In this document: positions 25,790-35,132 of the stretch, one piece after another
Layout of the letters: every line of letters begins with the position of its first letter
How positions within the stretch are numbered: position 1 is the stretch's first letter
Assembly: GCA_964388485.1 (NCBI GenBank)
Contig: CAYMAS010000004.1
Span: 62,001 to 126,000 of the forward strand
Length of the DNA: 64,000 nt
Direction of reading: 5' to 3'
Origin: JBCDKH01 sp964388485
Lineage (GTDB): Bacteria > Planctomycetota > Phycisphaerae > Tepidisphaerales > Tepidisphaeraceae
Made by a program: the position numbers and the translations under genes
Notes under the pieces: generated by a model
Seen by the model: only the letters and a program-made list of their open reading frames with translations
What the model was told of the DNA's origin: nothing
The model's database searches: none

Positions 25790-26449
25790 ATGCCGAAACA
25801 GGCCGGGGCACCGATGGTGCTCGGCATGAGCACGGAAGCTTTATCGCTCGCCGCGAGCACCGCGTGGGTGCACGACGTTTGGCACATCGCTACGGCATCT
25901 CGGCCTCGGGACCAGTTGGCAAAGGTCGTGGCCAGTCAGTGCAACGATGGCCGAATCGCGATCGTCTGGTTCAGCCGGTTAGACGACGGTCGCTGGCGAC
26001 GAATCGGCATGCCGCTCGTCGTCGGCCGGGACGATCATGCTGCCGACTTCGCCCGCAACCTGTCGCCGCCGTCGGACTTGCCGGACCTCGTCGTCCACGA
26101 CAGCGGCGGCTACTGCACGGTCTACTGCCGTCGCGGCGAAATCGCCGTCGCGGTGCGAGGCACGCGTGCCGACGCACTCGATTTGGCAACCATTGCACGC
26201 GTCGCTTTAGAGGTCCATCAGGTCACCGAGGAGCCGAAGATCGCCGCCGTGTCACGGTCGCAACAAAAGGTGCTCGACCTGCTGCTGTGCGGCTTCAGCG
26301 AGAACGAGATCGCCCGGCACCTGAGTCTTTCGCCCGGCTCGGTGCATGGTCGTATTCGTCGGATCTACGAGCGGCACGGCGTTACGTCGCGGCCGAGGCT
26401 GATGGCGAAACTGATGCGTCCGGTTTCTGCTGCCGCAGAAGGTGGTTAG
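25790..26449 (+). CDS. LuxR-type transcriptional regulator 1
   Basis: 219 residues. The C-terminal helix-turn-helix of the GerE/LuxR type is at about 155-212: SRSQQKVLDLLLCGFSENEI, then ARHLSLSPGSVHGRIRRIYE. The N-terminal 145 residues have no recognised sensor domain. The protein could also start at later ATGs (25814 or 25826). It overlaps the start region of the amidohydrolase gene and probably controls or is transcribed with it. Its HTH resembles that of the second LuxR-type protein at 32434. Confidence 0.8.
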   Translation: MPKQAGAPMVLGMSTEALSLAASTAWVHDVWHIATASRPRDQLAKVVASQCNDGRIAIVWFSRLDDGRWRRIGMPLVVGRDDHAADFARNLSPPSDLPDLVVHDSGGYCTVYCRRGEIAVAVRGTRADALDLATIARVALEVHQVTEEPKIAAVSRSQQKVLDLLLCGFSENEIARHLSLSPGSVHGRIRRIYERHGVTSRPRLMAKLMRPVSAAAEGG

Positions 26450-26459
26450 GCTGCGGTCG

Positions 26460-29400
26460 ATGTTCCGTTTGATGTCCCGATTGATCCGACTGCTGCCGGT
26501 GTTGCTTCTGAGCCTTGCCACGGCGGCATCGGCGGATCTTGCCCCGCCCGACGGCCTACGCCAGAACAAGCCGAGCGTCTTCGCTTTGACCGGTGCGACC
26601 GTCGTGCCCGAGCCGGGCGAGCGACTCGAGGACGCGACGGTCGTTCTACGCGACGGCCGGATCGAGTCGGTGAACGGCGAGATTCCGCTCGATGCGACAA
26701 CGATCGATCTCACCGGCCACGTGATCTACGCCGGCTTCATCGACGCCTACCACGAAGCCGACGCGAGCAACACCGAGCCGACAGGTCATTGGAACGACCG
26801 CATCCACCCGCACGTCGACGGCACCTCGCTGCCGATGCCTGACGACGCGCATCGAGCCGGCTTCGTCGCCCGGGTCGTCGCTCCGGATCGCGGCATCTTC
26901 CGCGGCAAGCCGGCCCTGCGCTCGACCAACGGCCGCGTTATTTGCGGCGACCTCGGCCAAGCCCTGCGGCTGACCGTCGACCCGCAACCCTGGGGCAAGC
27001 CGGCGAAATACCCGCGTTCGCCCATGGGTGCTGTGGCGCTGGCGAGGCAGACGATGTATGACGCAACGTGGCAGCGCGACGCGCTTGCAGCCATCGCAAA
27101 CGATCCGACGCTCGGGCCGATCGACGCGGCGGAGGCGCTCGTCGCGTTGCAGCCGATTGTCGATGGCGAGAGGCCGTTGTGGGTGGTGTGCGACGACGAG
27201 CTGTTCGTCCTGCGGGCGAACGGATTTGCAAAGGAGTTCAACGTTGACGCCGTAGTCATTGCCAGCGGCGACGAGTTTCGGCGGGCGGACCTCGTGGCGG
27301 AGACCGGCCGGACGCTGATCGTGCCGGTCAACTTTCCCAAGGCACCGGACGTCACCAGTCCCGCCAAAGTGGATGCGACCGATCTGCAGACGCTGATGGC
27401 ATGGGATATCGCACCGAGCAATCCGGCGTACCTCTACGAGCGCGGCATGACGCTCGCGTTCACATCGCACGGGCTCGATGTTGTCGAAGACTTCCTCTCC
27501 AACGTCCGCCGTGCCGTCGTCCGCGGTCTTCCCGAAGATGCGGCACTCGCGATGCTCACCACCAACCCCGCCTCATTGTGCGGCGCTTCCGACAACCTTG
27601 GATCCATCACATCCGGAAAGCTCGCGAGCCTCACGATCACCGACGGAGATCTGTTCGACGAGGAGACGAAGATCGTCGAAGTCTGGGTCGAAGGCGAGCG
27701 TCATCAGCTCGAGAAAGCTCAGACATTGGTTGAAGGAGCTTGGACGCTTGACGGGGCTGTTCTGATCCTCACTACCGACGGCGGATCCCTCGGCGACGCG
27801 GAGCTCGCCAACGTCACCCGCTCGCCCGACGGCGTCGCGTTCACCGTCGACGCCACCCCGCTCAAGGCCTCCGGCATCGCCACGGTCAGCCTCACGCTCC
27901 TCGACGATCAACTCCGCGGCACGGTCGCGCTTCCCGACGGCACCCGCCGCACCGTCGTCGCCACCCGCAGTCAAAAAGCCCAGCCGATAGGCTCAAGTCC
28001 GAAGGAACCCGTCGAAGCCGAACTTCCGACCGTCGACGCCCCCGCCCGCGAAGCCGCCGACGGCGTCCCGACCGAACTCCAAACCGGCGACGGCGAACCC
28101 GGCACCGCCACCCCCGGCGACGCCGCAACACCGGATGCCGATGCGGAAGGCGAGATCTTAGAGACGACGCCCACGACCCTGCCCGCGACGCGGCCGACGT
28201 CCCAACCGACTGACGACCGGCCGCTGTTCGTGGTCAACTACCCGCTCGGGGCTTATGGCACAACCGACGTTGCGCCGGCCGAAGCCGCACCACGGGTCTT
28301 CATCCACAACGCGACGGTCTGGCCTCTTGACGGGCGTCAGGCACTGGAAGGGTCTGTCCGCTTCGAAAATGGACAAGTCGAAGGCGTCTACGCGGGCGTG
28401 ACGCAATCTATCGGCGGCATCACAGCCAACGAAGAAGCTGTCGTCATCTCAGGTGGCGAAGGAACAAGGCACATCACCCCCGGCCTGATCGACGCCCACT
28501 CCCACATCGCCACCGACGGCGGCATCAACGAAGGGACCCAGGCCGTCACCTGCGAAGTCCGCATCGGCGACTTCATCGACCCCGACGACATCCACCTTTA
28601 CCGCCAACTCGCCGGCGGAACGACGGCCGCCCAGATCCTCCACGGCAGCGCCAACCCCATCGGCGGCCAGGCGCAAACCATCAAGTTCCGCTGGGGCCAG
28701 GGCCCGGAACAACTTAAGTTCGGCGGTGCAAAGCCGGCGGTGAAGTGGGCGCTGGGCGAGAACGTCAAGCAGAGCAACTGGGGCGACGACTTCACCACGC
28801 GGTACCCGCAGACGCGAATGGGCGTGCAGGAGATTTTCGCCGATTCACTTCGGGCCGCGGTCGAGTACCTCGAGGCGAAGGCTGATTTCGAACAGAATGA
28901 TGGGCTTCCGGTGCGATACGACCTGGAGCTCGAAGCCTTGCTCGAGATCCTCGAAGGCAAACGCATCATCCACTGCCACAGCTACCGGGCTGACGAGATC
29001 CTGGCGACGATGCGGACGCTCGAAACCTTCGGCGTCACCATGAACACCTTCCAGCACATCCTCGAAGGCTACAAGGTCGCCCCGGAGATGGCCGAGCACG
29101 GGGCGATGGCCAGCGCGTTCAGCGACTGGTGGGCCTTCAAGTTCGAGGTCTACGACGCGATTCCTTACAACGGCAGCATCATGCACGAGGCGGGCATCGT
29201 CACGAGCTTCAACTCCGACGACGCCGAACTCGGCACCCGGCTCAACACCGAGGCCGCCAAGGCCGTGAAGTACGGCGGCGTCAGCGAGGTCGAGGCCCTC
29301 AAGTTCGTCACGCTCAACCCGGCGATCCAGCTCGGCATCGACGATCGCGTCGGCAGCCTCGAACCCGGCAAGGACGCCGACTTCGTCGTCTGGAGTGGCC

Positions 29401-29636
29401 ACCCGCTCGACAGCACGAGCGTGGTCGAGCAAACCTGGGTCGACGGCGTCAAGGTCTTCGACCGCGAGGAGCACCTCCAAGCGATGAAGCGCAACCGCGA
29501 GATGAAGGCGGCCCTCGTTCAGAAGGTCCTCGCCAGCGGCCAACCCGTCGCCGAGCCGGGCGAGAACGACCCGCGTCCCGGCACCTTGTGGCCCCGGCAC
29601 GACCTCTTCTGCCATGATGGGCACGACCACCATTGA
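26460..29636 (+). CDS. Large secreted double amidohydrolase
   Basis: 1058 residues. A signal peptide (MFRLMSRLIRLLPVLLLSLATAASA) implies export. Two amidohydrolase-superfamily units follow. The first (about 45-440) has VIYAGFIDAYHEADAS where active enzymes have GxIDxHxH, so its metal site is degenerate. A Pro/Ala/Thr-rich linker lies around 510-600. The second (about 610-1020) has the intact RHITPGLIDAHSHIA, plus IIHCHSYRADEI and a SFNSDDAE block near the end, matching the imidazolonepropionase-like group with metal-binding residues. The substrate is unknown. GTG at 26442 is an alternative start. The next gene is a single-unit relative. Confidence 0.85.
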   Translation: MFRLMSRLIRLLPVLLLSLATAASADLAPPDGLRQNKPSVFALTGATVVPEPGERLEDATVVLRDGRIESVNGEIPLDATTIDLTGHVIYAGFIDAYHEADASNTEPTGHWNDRIHPHVDGTSLPMPDDAHRAGFVARVVAPDRGIFRGKPALRSTNGRVICGDLGQALRLTVDPQPWGKPAKYPRSPMGAVALARQTMYDATWQRDALAAIANDPTLGPIDAAEALVALQPIVDGERPLWVVCDDELFVLRANGFAKEFNVDAVVIASGDEFRRADLVAETGRTLIVPVNFPKAPDVTSPAKVDATDLQTLMAWDIAPSNPAYLYERGMTLAFTSHGLDVVEDFLSNVRRAVVRGLPEDAALAMLTTNPASLCGASDNLGSITSGKLASLTITDGDLFDEETKIVEVWVEGERHQLEKAQTLVEGAWTLDGAVLILTTDGGSLGDAELANVTRSPDGVAFTVDATPLKASGIATVSLTLLDDQLRGTVALPDGTRRTVVATRSQKAQPIGSSPKEPVEAELPTVDAPAREAADGVPTELQTGDGEPGTATPGDAATPDADAEGEILETTPTTLPATRPTSQPTDDRPLFVVNYPLGAYGTTDVAPAEAAPRVFIHNATVWPLDGRQALEGSVRFENGQVEGVYAGVTQSIGGITANEEAVVISGGEGTRHITPGLIDAHSHIATDGGINEGTQAVTCEVRIGDFIDPDDIHLYRQLAGGTTAAQILHGSANPIGGQAQTIKFRWGQGPEQLKFGGAKPAVKWALGENVKQSNWGDDFTTRYPQTRMGVQEIFADSLRAAVEYLEAKADFEQNDGLPVRYDLELEALLEILEGKRIIHCHSYRADEILATMRTLETFGVTMNTFQHILEGYKVAPEMAEHGAMASAFSDWWAFKFEVYDAIPYNGSIMHEAGIVTSFNSDDAELGTRLNTEAAKAVKYGGVSEVEALKFVTLNPAIQLGIDDRVGSLEPGKDADFVVWSGHPLDSTSVVEQTWVDGVKVFDREEHLQAMKRNREMKAALVQKVLASGQPVAEPGENDPRPGTLWPRHDLFCHDGHDHH

Positions 29637-29647
29637 CGCAGGTCCCG

Positions 29648-29795
29648 GAGCCGCGACCGTGAGGGAGCGCCACCCAGGAAGGCCACAGCCACCGAACTTC
29701 TTGACTTCCGCAACGATGCCACGACCTACACGATGTTCGACCACAAAAGTCGCCGGTGTCACTCCCTCACGGTCGCGGCTCTGGGTGGCGCTCCT
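29648..29795. repeat. Paired inverted repeats spanning the start of the second amidohydrolase
   Basis: GAGCCGCGACCGTGAGGGA (29648-29666) is perfectly inverted at 29763-29781. Adjacent to it, GGGAGCGCCACCCAG (29663-29677) is inverted at 29781-29795. The right-hand copies lie inside the next gene and encode part of its signal peptide (residues SRSRLWVALL). The motif resembles palindromes often seen between planctomycete genes. Confidence 0.8.
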
Positions 29796-31101
29796 CGTGC
29801 TGATGGGAACCGTCACCCACGCCAACGACCAGATCCCCGGCGAACTCGAAAACGTCGTCCTCGTCGGCGGGACCGTGCACACCGTTACCGGCGAGACCAT
29901 CGAGAACGGCATCGTCCTCATCCGTGACGGCGAAATTATCTCCGTGCAGCGAGGCGGCGGAGGCGGGCCGATCTGGGGCACCGAGGACGGACAATTTCAG
30001 CACATCGACGTCACCGGCATGCACGTCTACCCCGGCATGATCGACGCCGCCACGACCATCGGCATGACGGAGATCGGAGCCGTCCGGGCCAGCCGCGATC
30101 TCGCCGAGGCCGGCGGCGGCGATGCGATCAACCCGAACGCCCAGGCCCGCGTCGTCTACAACGTCGACTCCGAGCTGATCCCGACCATCCGCGCCAACGG
30201 CGTGCTGATGGCCCACATCCACCCGACCGGCGGGCTCGTCGCCGGGCAGTCGGCCGTCATGCAGCTCGACGGCTGGACGTTCGAGGACGCGACGGTCGTG
30301 CCCCGCGTCGGCATGGTCGTCAACTGGCCCGCAATGTTGCCGCGGACGGCGTGGTGGATTGACGAGTCGGCTCAGGAACAGATGGAGGAACGCGACGAGC
30401 GAATCGCGACGCTCGAGACCTTCTTCGATGAAGTCGAGCGATACCGGCAAGCCGGCGACGAGGCGGCGTTCGACATTCGGCTGCAGGCGATGCTGCCAGT
30501 ACTAGATGGAACGCTGCCGGTGCTGATGAGCGCTGAGGAAGCGAGCCAGATCGAAGCCGCCGTCGCTTTTGCTAAGCGGCGTGGCCTGCGGATGATTCTC
30601 GTCGGCGGTGCCGAAGCCGACAAGGTCAGCGAGCTTCTGAAGGCGAACGACATCCCGGTCATCATCACCGGCGTTCACCGCCTGCCACGCGGTCGCGATG
30701 CCGACATCGACGGGCCCGGCAAACTGGCGCCGAAGCTGCGAGATGCCGGCATCAGGTTCGCCATCGCCTCCGCCAGTGGCCCGCCCGTCAGCGGCGGTGC
30801 CCGCTGGCCGATGTTGAGTCGCAACCTCCCCTACCACGCCGCCGAAGCCGTCGCTCACGGCCTGACTCGCGAAGAAGCACTCGCTGCCATCACGTCGTCG
30901 CCGGCCAAGATTCTCGGCATTGACGATCAGCTCGGCAGCCTCGAACCCGGCAAAGTCGCCACGCTCTTCGTCTCCAACGGCGACATCCTCGACGTCCGCT
31001 CCAACGTCACCCACGCCTGGATCGCCGGCCGCCGCGTGGACCTGTCGAGCAAGCACACCGAACTTCGCGACAAGTACCGCCGGCGGCTCGACAAGCCGTA
31101 G
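29716..31101 (+). CDS. Secreted amidohydrolase-family protein with degenerate metal motif
   Basis: 461 residues with the ATG at 29716. The N-terminal MPRPTRCSTTK, basic stretch and WVALLVLMGTVTHA form a signal peptide. The fold blocks are NVVLVGGTVHTVTGE, then GMHVYPGMIDAATTIGM, where the usual HxH after ID is replaced by AAT, and GAVRASRDLAEAG. LSRNLPYHAAEAVAHGL and ILGIDDQLGSLEPGKVATLF complete the superfamily C-terminal part. The missing histidines suggest altered or lost metal catalysis. It lies 79 bases after the double amidohydrolase and is probably in the same operon. A start at 29614 is possible but overlaps the previous gene. Confidence 0.8.
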   Translation: MPRPTRCSTTKVAGVTPSRSRLWVALLVLMGTVTHANDQIPGELENVVLVGGTVHTVTGETIENGIVLIRDGEIISVQRGGGGGPIWGTEDGQFQHIDVTGMHVYPGMIDAATTIGMTEIGAVRASRDLAEAGGGDAINPNAQARVVYNVDSELIPTIRANGVLMAHIHPTGGLVAGQSAVMQLDGWTFEDATVVPRVGMVVNWPAMLPRTAWWIDESAQEQMEERDERIATLETFFDEVERYRQAGDEAAFDIRLQAMLPVLDGTLPVLMSAEEASQIEAAVAFAKRRGLRMILVGGAEADKVSELLKANDIPVIITGVHRLPRGRDADIDGPGKLAPKLRDAGIRFAIASASGPPVSGGARWPMLSRNLPYHAAEAVAHGLTREEALAAITSSPAKILGIDDQLGSLEPGKVATLFVSNGDILDVRSNVTHAWIAGRRVDLSSKHTELRDKYRRRLDKP

Positions 31102-31125
31102 AACGGCTCAGCAAGACGCTCCATG

Positions 31126-32403
31126 TCAATCCAGGTTCGTTTCACGAATCGCCTCCTCGGCGATGGCAAGCTGGAGTTTGGTGTTGACCCGAAGGGCTTC
31201 CGTCAGGTGATGCATTGCTCCCGATGCTTCGGCGGCGTCGAGCATCCGTTTACCCGATGTTTCGGCGTCTTCAAGACGACCGGCCGTCAGGTGAGCCAGC
31301 GTCAGGTCGCGGAGGGCATTGAACCGAATGGCAACATCGTCTTCCTGAGCGGCATGATCGGCGGCGGCTTCGAGCAGTGCGATCCCCTCGTGCGGTTTCG
31401 TCAGGGCGACGGCACGGGCCAGGTGAAGACGCAGGTAGCTCGACGGCTCATCGTCGGGTTTGGCGTCGAGCGCGGCCGAAAGCTCAGTCGCAGCGTGTTC
31501 CGCGTACAGCGGCTCGGGCCTGGCTTCAGCGATTCGCAGCAAACTCAGGCCCAACAGCAGGCGACCGACGTGCTCCTGGATGAGCCCGTCGTCAAGCAGC
31601 TTCTGGCAAAGCGAAGCCATCATCCACGCCTCGTGAAGCGGCGGCGATTGGCTTCGGCGGTGAAGCAGGTACTGCAGCAACTCGCCGCGAACGGCTTGCG
31701 GCGTCTTGCCTTGCAACCACGGTTGCTCGAACGCCTCGCCGACGAAGAGGTTCGTGTAGCCGTTGCGGATTGACTTGACCCGCAGGTCGTTCCAACCGAG
31801 ATCTAGCAGGTGACGCCGCGGGTCGGTGCCGGCCAGATGGAGGGCCAGCAGATCAAGGCGATCCGCGTGCTCCCGTTCGCTCTGCGGCACAGTCGGCAAC
31901 ACCTTGTTTCGAAATGCGTCGATCACCGATGGCTCGACGATGCCCTGGTTGATGAAGTCGATGATCCGCTGCGGGCCGACGTAGCTCGTGCCGAAGTGCA
32001 GATCATGGTCGAGCAACGCCAGCGGCACTTCGATGAAGTCGGTCTCGTCGATCCACTCGCGGGCGACGAGTTGCGCGACCTCCACGTCGGCGGGCGTGCC
32101 GAGTAACGGGTCAGGCGTGACACGCCAACGAGCCGCTTCCTGCATCTTCCGGCGGTGGCGGGCGTTCCAGGCTTCGAACCGCTTCACCACCACGGGTGCA
32201 ACGGCCTCGTAACCACCCGCGGCGTTGATCTGCCTCTCGATCTCGAGGCGGCGGTCGAGAAGTCCTTCTTCGGGTTGGTCATCGAGCAGCAGGATGATTT
32301 GACGCGGCGTTTCGTCGAGTGCATCCGGTCGCGTGGCCGGATCCGCAGAAGCCGCAGTCGAAAGGAAAAGAAGGATCGGCAGCCAACGCAAGGTTTCGCG
32401 CAT
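31126..32403 (-). CDS. Secreted helical protein of unknown function
   Basis: 425 residues. The N-terminus MRETLRWLPILLFLSTAASA is a signal peptide. The rest is largely helical. The last 130 residues (EPSSYLRLHLARAVALTKPH, EGIALLEAAADHAAQEDD, GRLEDAETSGKRMLDAAE) look like TPR repeats. A central LLDHDLHFGTSYVGPQRIID segment has no recognised family. It is convergent with the amidohydrolase gene. It lies 30 bases downstream of the LuxR-type gene at 32434, so that regulator may be co-transcribed with it. Confidence 0.65.
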   Translation of the reverse strand: MRETLRWLPILLFLSTAASADPATRPDALDETPRQIILLLDDQPEEGLLDRRLEIERQINAAGGYEAVAPVVVKRFEAWNARHRRKMQEAARWRVTPDPLLGTPADVEVAQLVAREWIDETDFIEVPLALLDHDLHFGTSYVGPQRIIDFINQGIVEPSVIDAFRNKVLPTVPQSEREHADRLDLLALHLAGTDPRRHLLDLGWNDLRVKSIRNGYTNLFVGEAFEQPWLQGKTPQAVRGELLQYLLHRRSQSPPLHEAWMMASLCQKLLDDGLIQEHVGRLLLGLSLLRIAEARPEPLYAEHAATELSAALDAKPDDEPSSYLRLHLARAVALTKPHEGIALLEAAADHAAQEDDVAIRFNALRDLTLAHLTAGRLEDAETSGKRMLDAAEASGAMHHLTEALRVNTKLQLAIAEEAIRETNLD

Positions 32404-32433
32404 GCACGATCATCGGTTTAAGCGGCCTGCGAC

Positions 32434-32898
32434 TCAAGCCGCTGCGGCGTCATCGGTGACGACGAACTTCGCCAACAACTCGCCGCGACTGGCGACGGCA
32501 AAGGTGCGGTAGATGAGCTTGATGTGGTCGTGGACCGTGTGCTGGCTGATGCCGAGGTGACGGGCGACCTGCTTCTCAGAGTCACCTTGCAGAAGTCGTT
32601 CGAGCACTTCACGAGGCCGTGGCGTTAGGCCGTCGCGAAGCCGCCGCGTCTCACGATCAGGCACAACCGGCTCGCTCGGCACTTCACGCTCGCTAGGAAC
32701 TTCACGCACGACGGGGCCGTGCTCGAGGCGGTCGAGGTACTGGCCGACCCGCGTGTAGTAGTGGGCCAGCAAGGACCGTCGTGCATCGAGCTGCTGACGC
32801 GTCCTGATCGGTGAGGGCTCGGATCGCAGGCGTTCTTCGAATTCGGAGTCCGCTGCGGCGACGGCGGCGGGGATGAGGTGATGGCGGTGGGGCGGCAT
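32434..32898 (-). CDS. LuxR-type transcriptional regulator 2
   Basis: 154 residues when started at MPPHRHHLIP. A longer frame runs into the divergent DUF481 gene and was rejected. The C-terminal helix-turn-helix (about 90-145) reads TPRPREVLERLLQGDSEKQV, then ARHLGISQHTVHDHIKLIYR. The N-terminal part is charged and has no sensor domain. The pattern SExxxARHLxxSxxxVHxxIxxIY is shared with the regulator at 25790, so the two are probably paralogues. Confidence 0.78.
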   Translation of the reverse strand: MPPHRHHLIPAAVAAADSEFEERLRSEPSPIRTRQQLDARRSLLAHYYTRVGQYLDRLEHGPVVREVPSEREVPSEPVVPDRETRRLRDGLTPRPREVLERLLQGDSEKQVARHLGISQHTVHDHIKLIYRTFAVASRGELLAKFVVTDDAAAA

Positions 32899-32978
32899 CA
32901 CGGCGGTCGACGTTAGGGCGTCGCGTTGGCGTGAGGGCCTTGCGTTGACATGCCGACGCTGCGGCGGATCATGAAGGC

Positions 32979-33980
32979 ATGAAGGCATGGATGCCCGCTG
33001 TTGCTCTCGTCGGTTGTGCCACCTTTGCCCTCGCCCAAGTCGAGCCGCCACCGGACGATGCCGGCCTCGCCGACGGCGGCGTGATCGTGATCGAGCTGGA
33101 GAACGGCACCCGGCTTCGCGGCGACGTCGTCCGCGAGACGGCAGACGGCCTTGTGCTAGATTCGGAACTGCTCGGGGAGGTGACGCTTAAGCTGGACGAC
33201 ATCCGCGAACGGCTACCCGCCGACGCCAAGCTGTCGCCTCGCGTCGTGGAGGACCCGCCGCCGCCGGGCTTGTTCGGCACGGGCATTCTCGAAGGTTTCG
33301 ACAAAAGCATCTCGCTGGGCGTGAGCGGTCGCGAGGCGGAGTCGAGCGACCTGACCCTCAACGTCGCCGCCGAGGCCGACTTCAACGGGCCTGATCGTCG
33401 TTGGCGATTTCGTTCGGCCTACTTCTACGGAACGAGCGACGGCGACCGGACGCAGGACGAGGCCTTTGCCAACCTGCGTCGCGACTGGAAACTACCGGAC
33501 GAGCCGCCGTTTATCTTTGCTGAAGGTCGTGGTCAGTACGATGATTTCCAGACGTGGCGAACGCGACTCGGCGGCTTTGCGGGGATCGGCTACGCGATCG
33601 CCGGCGATGTGGACGAGAAGGCGGGTCGCTGGCCGATAGTCGACGACGAGAAGCTAGAGCTGATCGGCCGAATCGGCGCCGGCGGCAGCTACGAGTTCGG
33701 TCAGGTCAACGAGTTCGTGCCCGAAGCCTTGCTGGCTATTGAAGTCGGTTACCGGATCGGCGACGACAAGACGTTTCGGCTGGTCAACACGCTTTTTCCC
33801 GACCTTGACGACTTCGGCGAATCACGAAACACCTCGGAGTTGTCACTCAAGCTGCTCATTGATGAAGGCCAGGGCTTGAGTCTGTCGGTCGGCGGATTCA
33901 ATGAGTACCTGAGCCGGACCGATGGCGAGTCGCCGCACAACTCGTTGAGCTATTTCGTCCGGCTGGTCTATGACTTCTAG
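32979..33980 (+). CDS. DUF481 family outer-membrane beta-barrel protein
   Basis: 333 residues. The signal peptide is MKAWMPAVALVGCATFALAQ. Residues 35-75 form a small beta domain (IVIELENGTRLRGDVVRETA) often found before DUF481. The remainder has alternating beta strands (SLGVSGREAESSDLTLNVAA, RWRFRSAYFYGTSDGDRTQD, FVRLVYDF) and ends in Phe, as outer-membrane barrels do. The family resembles YdiY, a salt-induced outer-membrane protein. It is divergent from the LuxR-type gene with an 80-base gap that must hold both promoters. Confidence 0.8.
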   Translation: MKAWMPAVALVGCATFALAQVEPPPDDAGLADGGVIVIELENGTRLRGDVVRETADGLVLDSELLGEVTLKLDDIRERLPADAKLSPRVVEDPPPPGLFGTGILEGFDKSISLGVSGREAESSDLTLNVAAEADFNGPDRRWRFRSAYFYGTSDGDRTQDEAFANLRRDWKLPDEPPFIFAEGRGQYDDFQTWRTRLGGFAGIGYAIAGDVDEKAGRWPIVDDEKLELIGRIGAGGSYEFGQVNEFVPEALLAIEVGYRIGDDKTFRLVNTLFPDLDDFGESRNTSELSLKLLIDEGQGLSLSVGGFNEYLSRTDGESPHNSLSYFVRLVYDF

Positions 33981-34005
33981 CCTGTGAGACCGGCGATCGC
34001 CGATC

Positions 34006-35061
34006 CTAGAGAAGATCAATCAGGCACTTCTCTAGTTCTTCGGCACGCTTTGCCGCTGTGTGCTTGGCGAGGACCTTCTCGCGGGCGGCGAGGCCGATGG
34101 CTTCCGCTTCGTCGTGGGGCATGTCACGAACGACCGCCAACGCCTCGTCGGTCGTGTCGGCGACGATGATCTCGCGTCCGAGCTCGAAAAATTCGCCCAA
34201 GCCGTCCCACCGGTCGGAGACGACCGGCGTCGCGCAGGCGGCGGCTTCGAAGAGGCGGACGCTCGGCGACCAGCCGGCGGCGATCATGTCGTCGCGGGTC
34301 ACGTTGAGCGTCCAACGGCTCTCGTTGTAGAACCCGCGATGCTCGGCGGGCGGGAGGTGCTCGATCCGCTTCACGTTCGTCGGCCAATAAATCGTCTCCG
34401 GGTACAGCGGCCCGGCGACGCAGAATCGGCCGTCACGCCACTGACGGGCGACCCTCAGTAAGGAGCGGTCGAGGGTTGGCTGGCGGTCGTCGCTGTAGGT
34501 GCCTAGGTACGACAGGTCGTAGGCGGTCGGCGTGTCGTCGGGGAAGTAGGACTCGCGGTCGACGTTGCAGTAGAACGGCAAGGCCCTGGGGCTGGCGAAC
34601 TGTCGTTCGAGCACGTCGAGCGTCGGCCCGCCGGTGAAGCTCAGGTAAGCGGCGAACTTCGGGATGTCGGCTGCATCAAGGTACTCGGTATCGCCACGTC
34701 GCAGGCGGGCGAGCGTGACGGGCGTGTCGATGTCGTAGAAGCAGACGGGAGCGGCGGCGGTTTTGAAGACCCATCGTGCGACGTCGACGCCGTCCGGTAC
34801 GTAGCTGCCGACGATGACGGCGTCGGCGTCGGCGACCGTCGCTGCGTGCTCTGTCAGGTCAACGAGCGAGTCGTACAAGATCGTGGTCCCGAAGGGCGGC
34901 TCGGGCAGGTCGCGGTTGTCGGCGTACCAGGGCTTGTCCCGCTCCAGGAACGTCACGTCGTGCCCGCGGCGGACGAGTTCGCGGATGAGGCCGCGGTAGG
35001 TGGTTGCGTGGCCGTTGCCCCAGGAGGAGGTGATGGAGAGGCCCAGGAAGACGATCTTCAT
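34006..35061 (-). CDS. CgeB-like glycosyltransferase
   Basis: 351 residues with a GT-B fold. The N-terminus MKIVFLGLSITSSWGNGHAT plus RELVRRGHDVTFLERD is the acceptor-side Rossmann start. The C-terminal half (FYNESRWTLNVTRDDMIAAG, SPSVRLFEAAACATPVVSD) matches the CgeB/Glyco_trans_1_2 pattern, with the conserved glutamate in RLFEAAACG-type context. The sugar and acceptor are unknown. The sequence start resembles the two glycosyltransferase-like proteins at 60812 and 62057 in outline. It is divergent from tRNA-Gln. Confidence 0.85.
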   Translation of the reverse strand: MKIVFLGLSITSSWGNGHATTYRGLIRELVRRGHDVTFLERDKPWYADNRDLPEPPFGTTILYDSLVDLTEHAATVADADAVIVGSYVPDGVDVARWVFKTAAAPVCFYDIDTPVTLARLRRGDTEYLDAADIPKFAAYLSFTGGPTLDVLERQFASPRALPFYCNVDRESYFPDDTPTAYDLSYLGTYSDDRQPTLDRSLLRVARQWRDGRFCVAGPLYPETIYWPTNVKRIEHLPPAEHRGFYNESRWTLNVTRDDMIAAGWSPSVRLFEAAACATPVVSDRWDGLGEFFELGREIIVADTTDEALAVVRDMPHDEAEAIGLAAREKVLAKHTAAKRAEELEKCLIDLL

Positions 35062-35132
35062 GAGGTGGCAGGCTACGCGTCGCTTGCCAAGAAGACGCAG
35101 GTTGATCGACGCCTCTGCGCGGATAAACTGCC

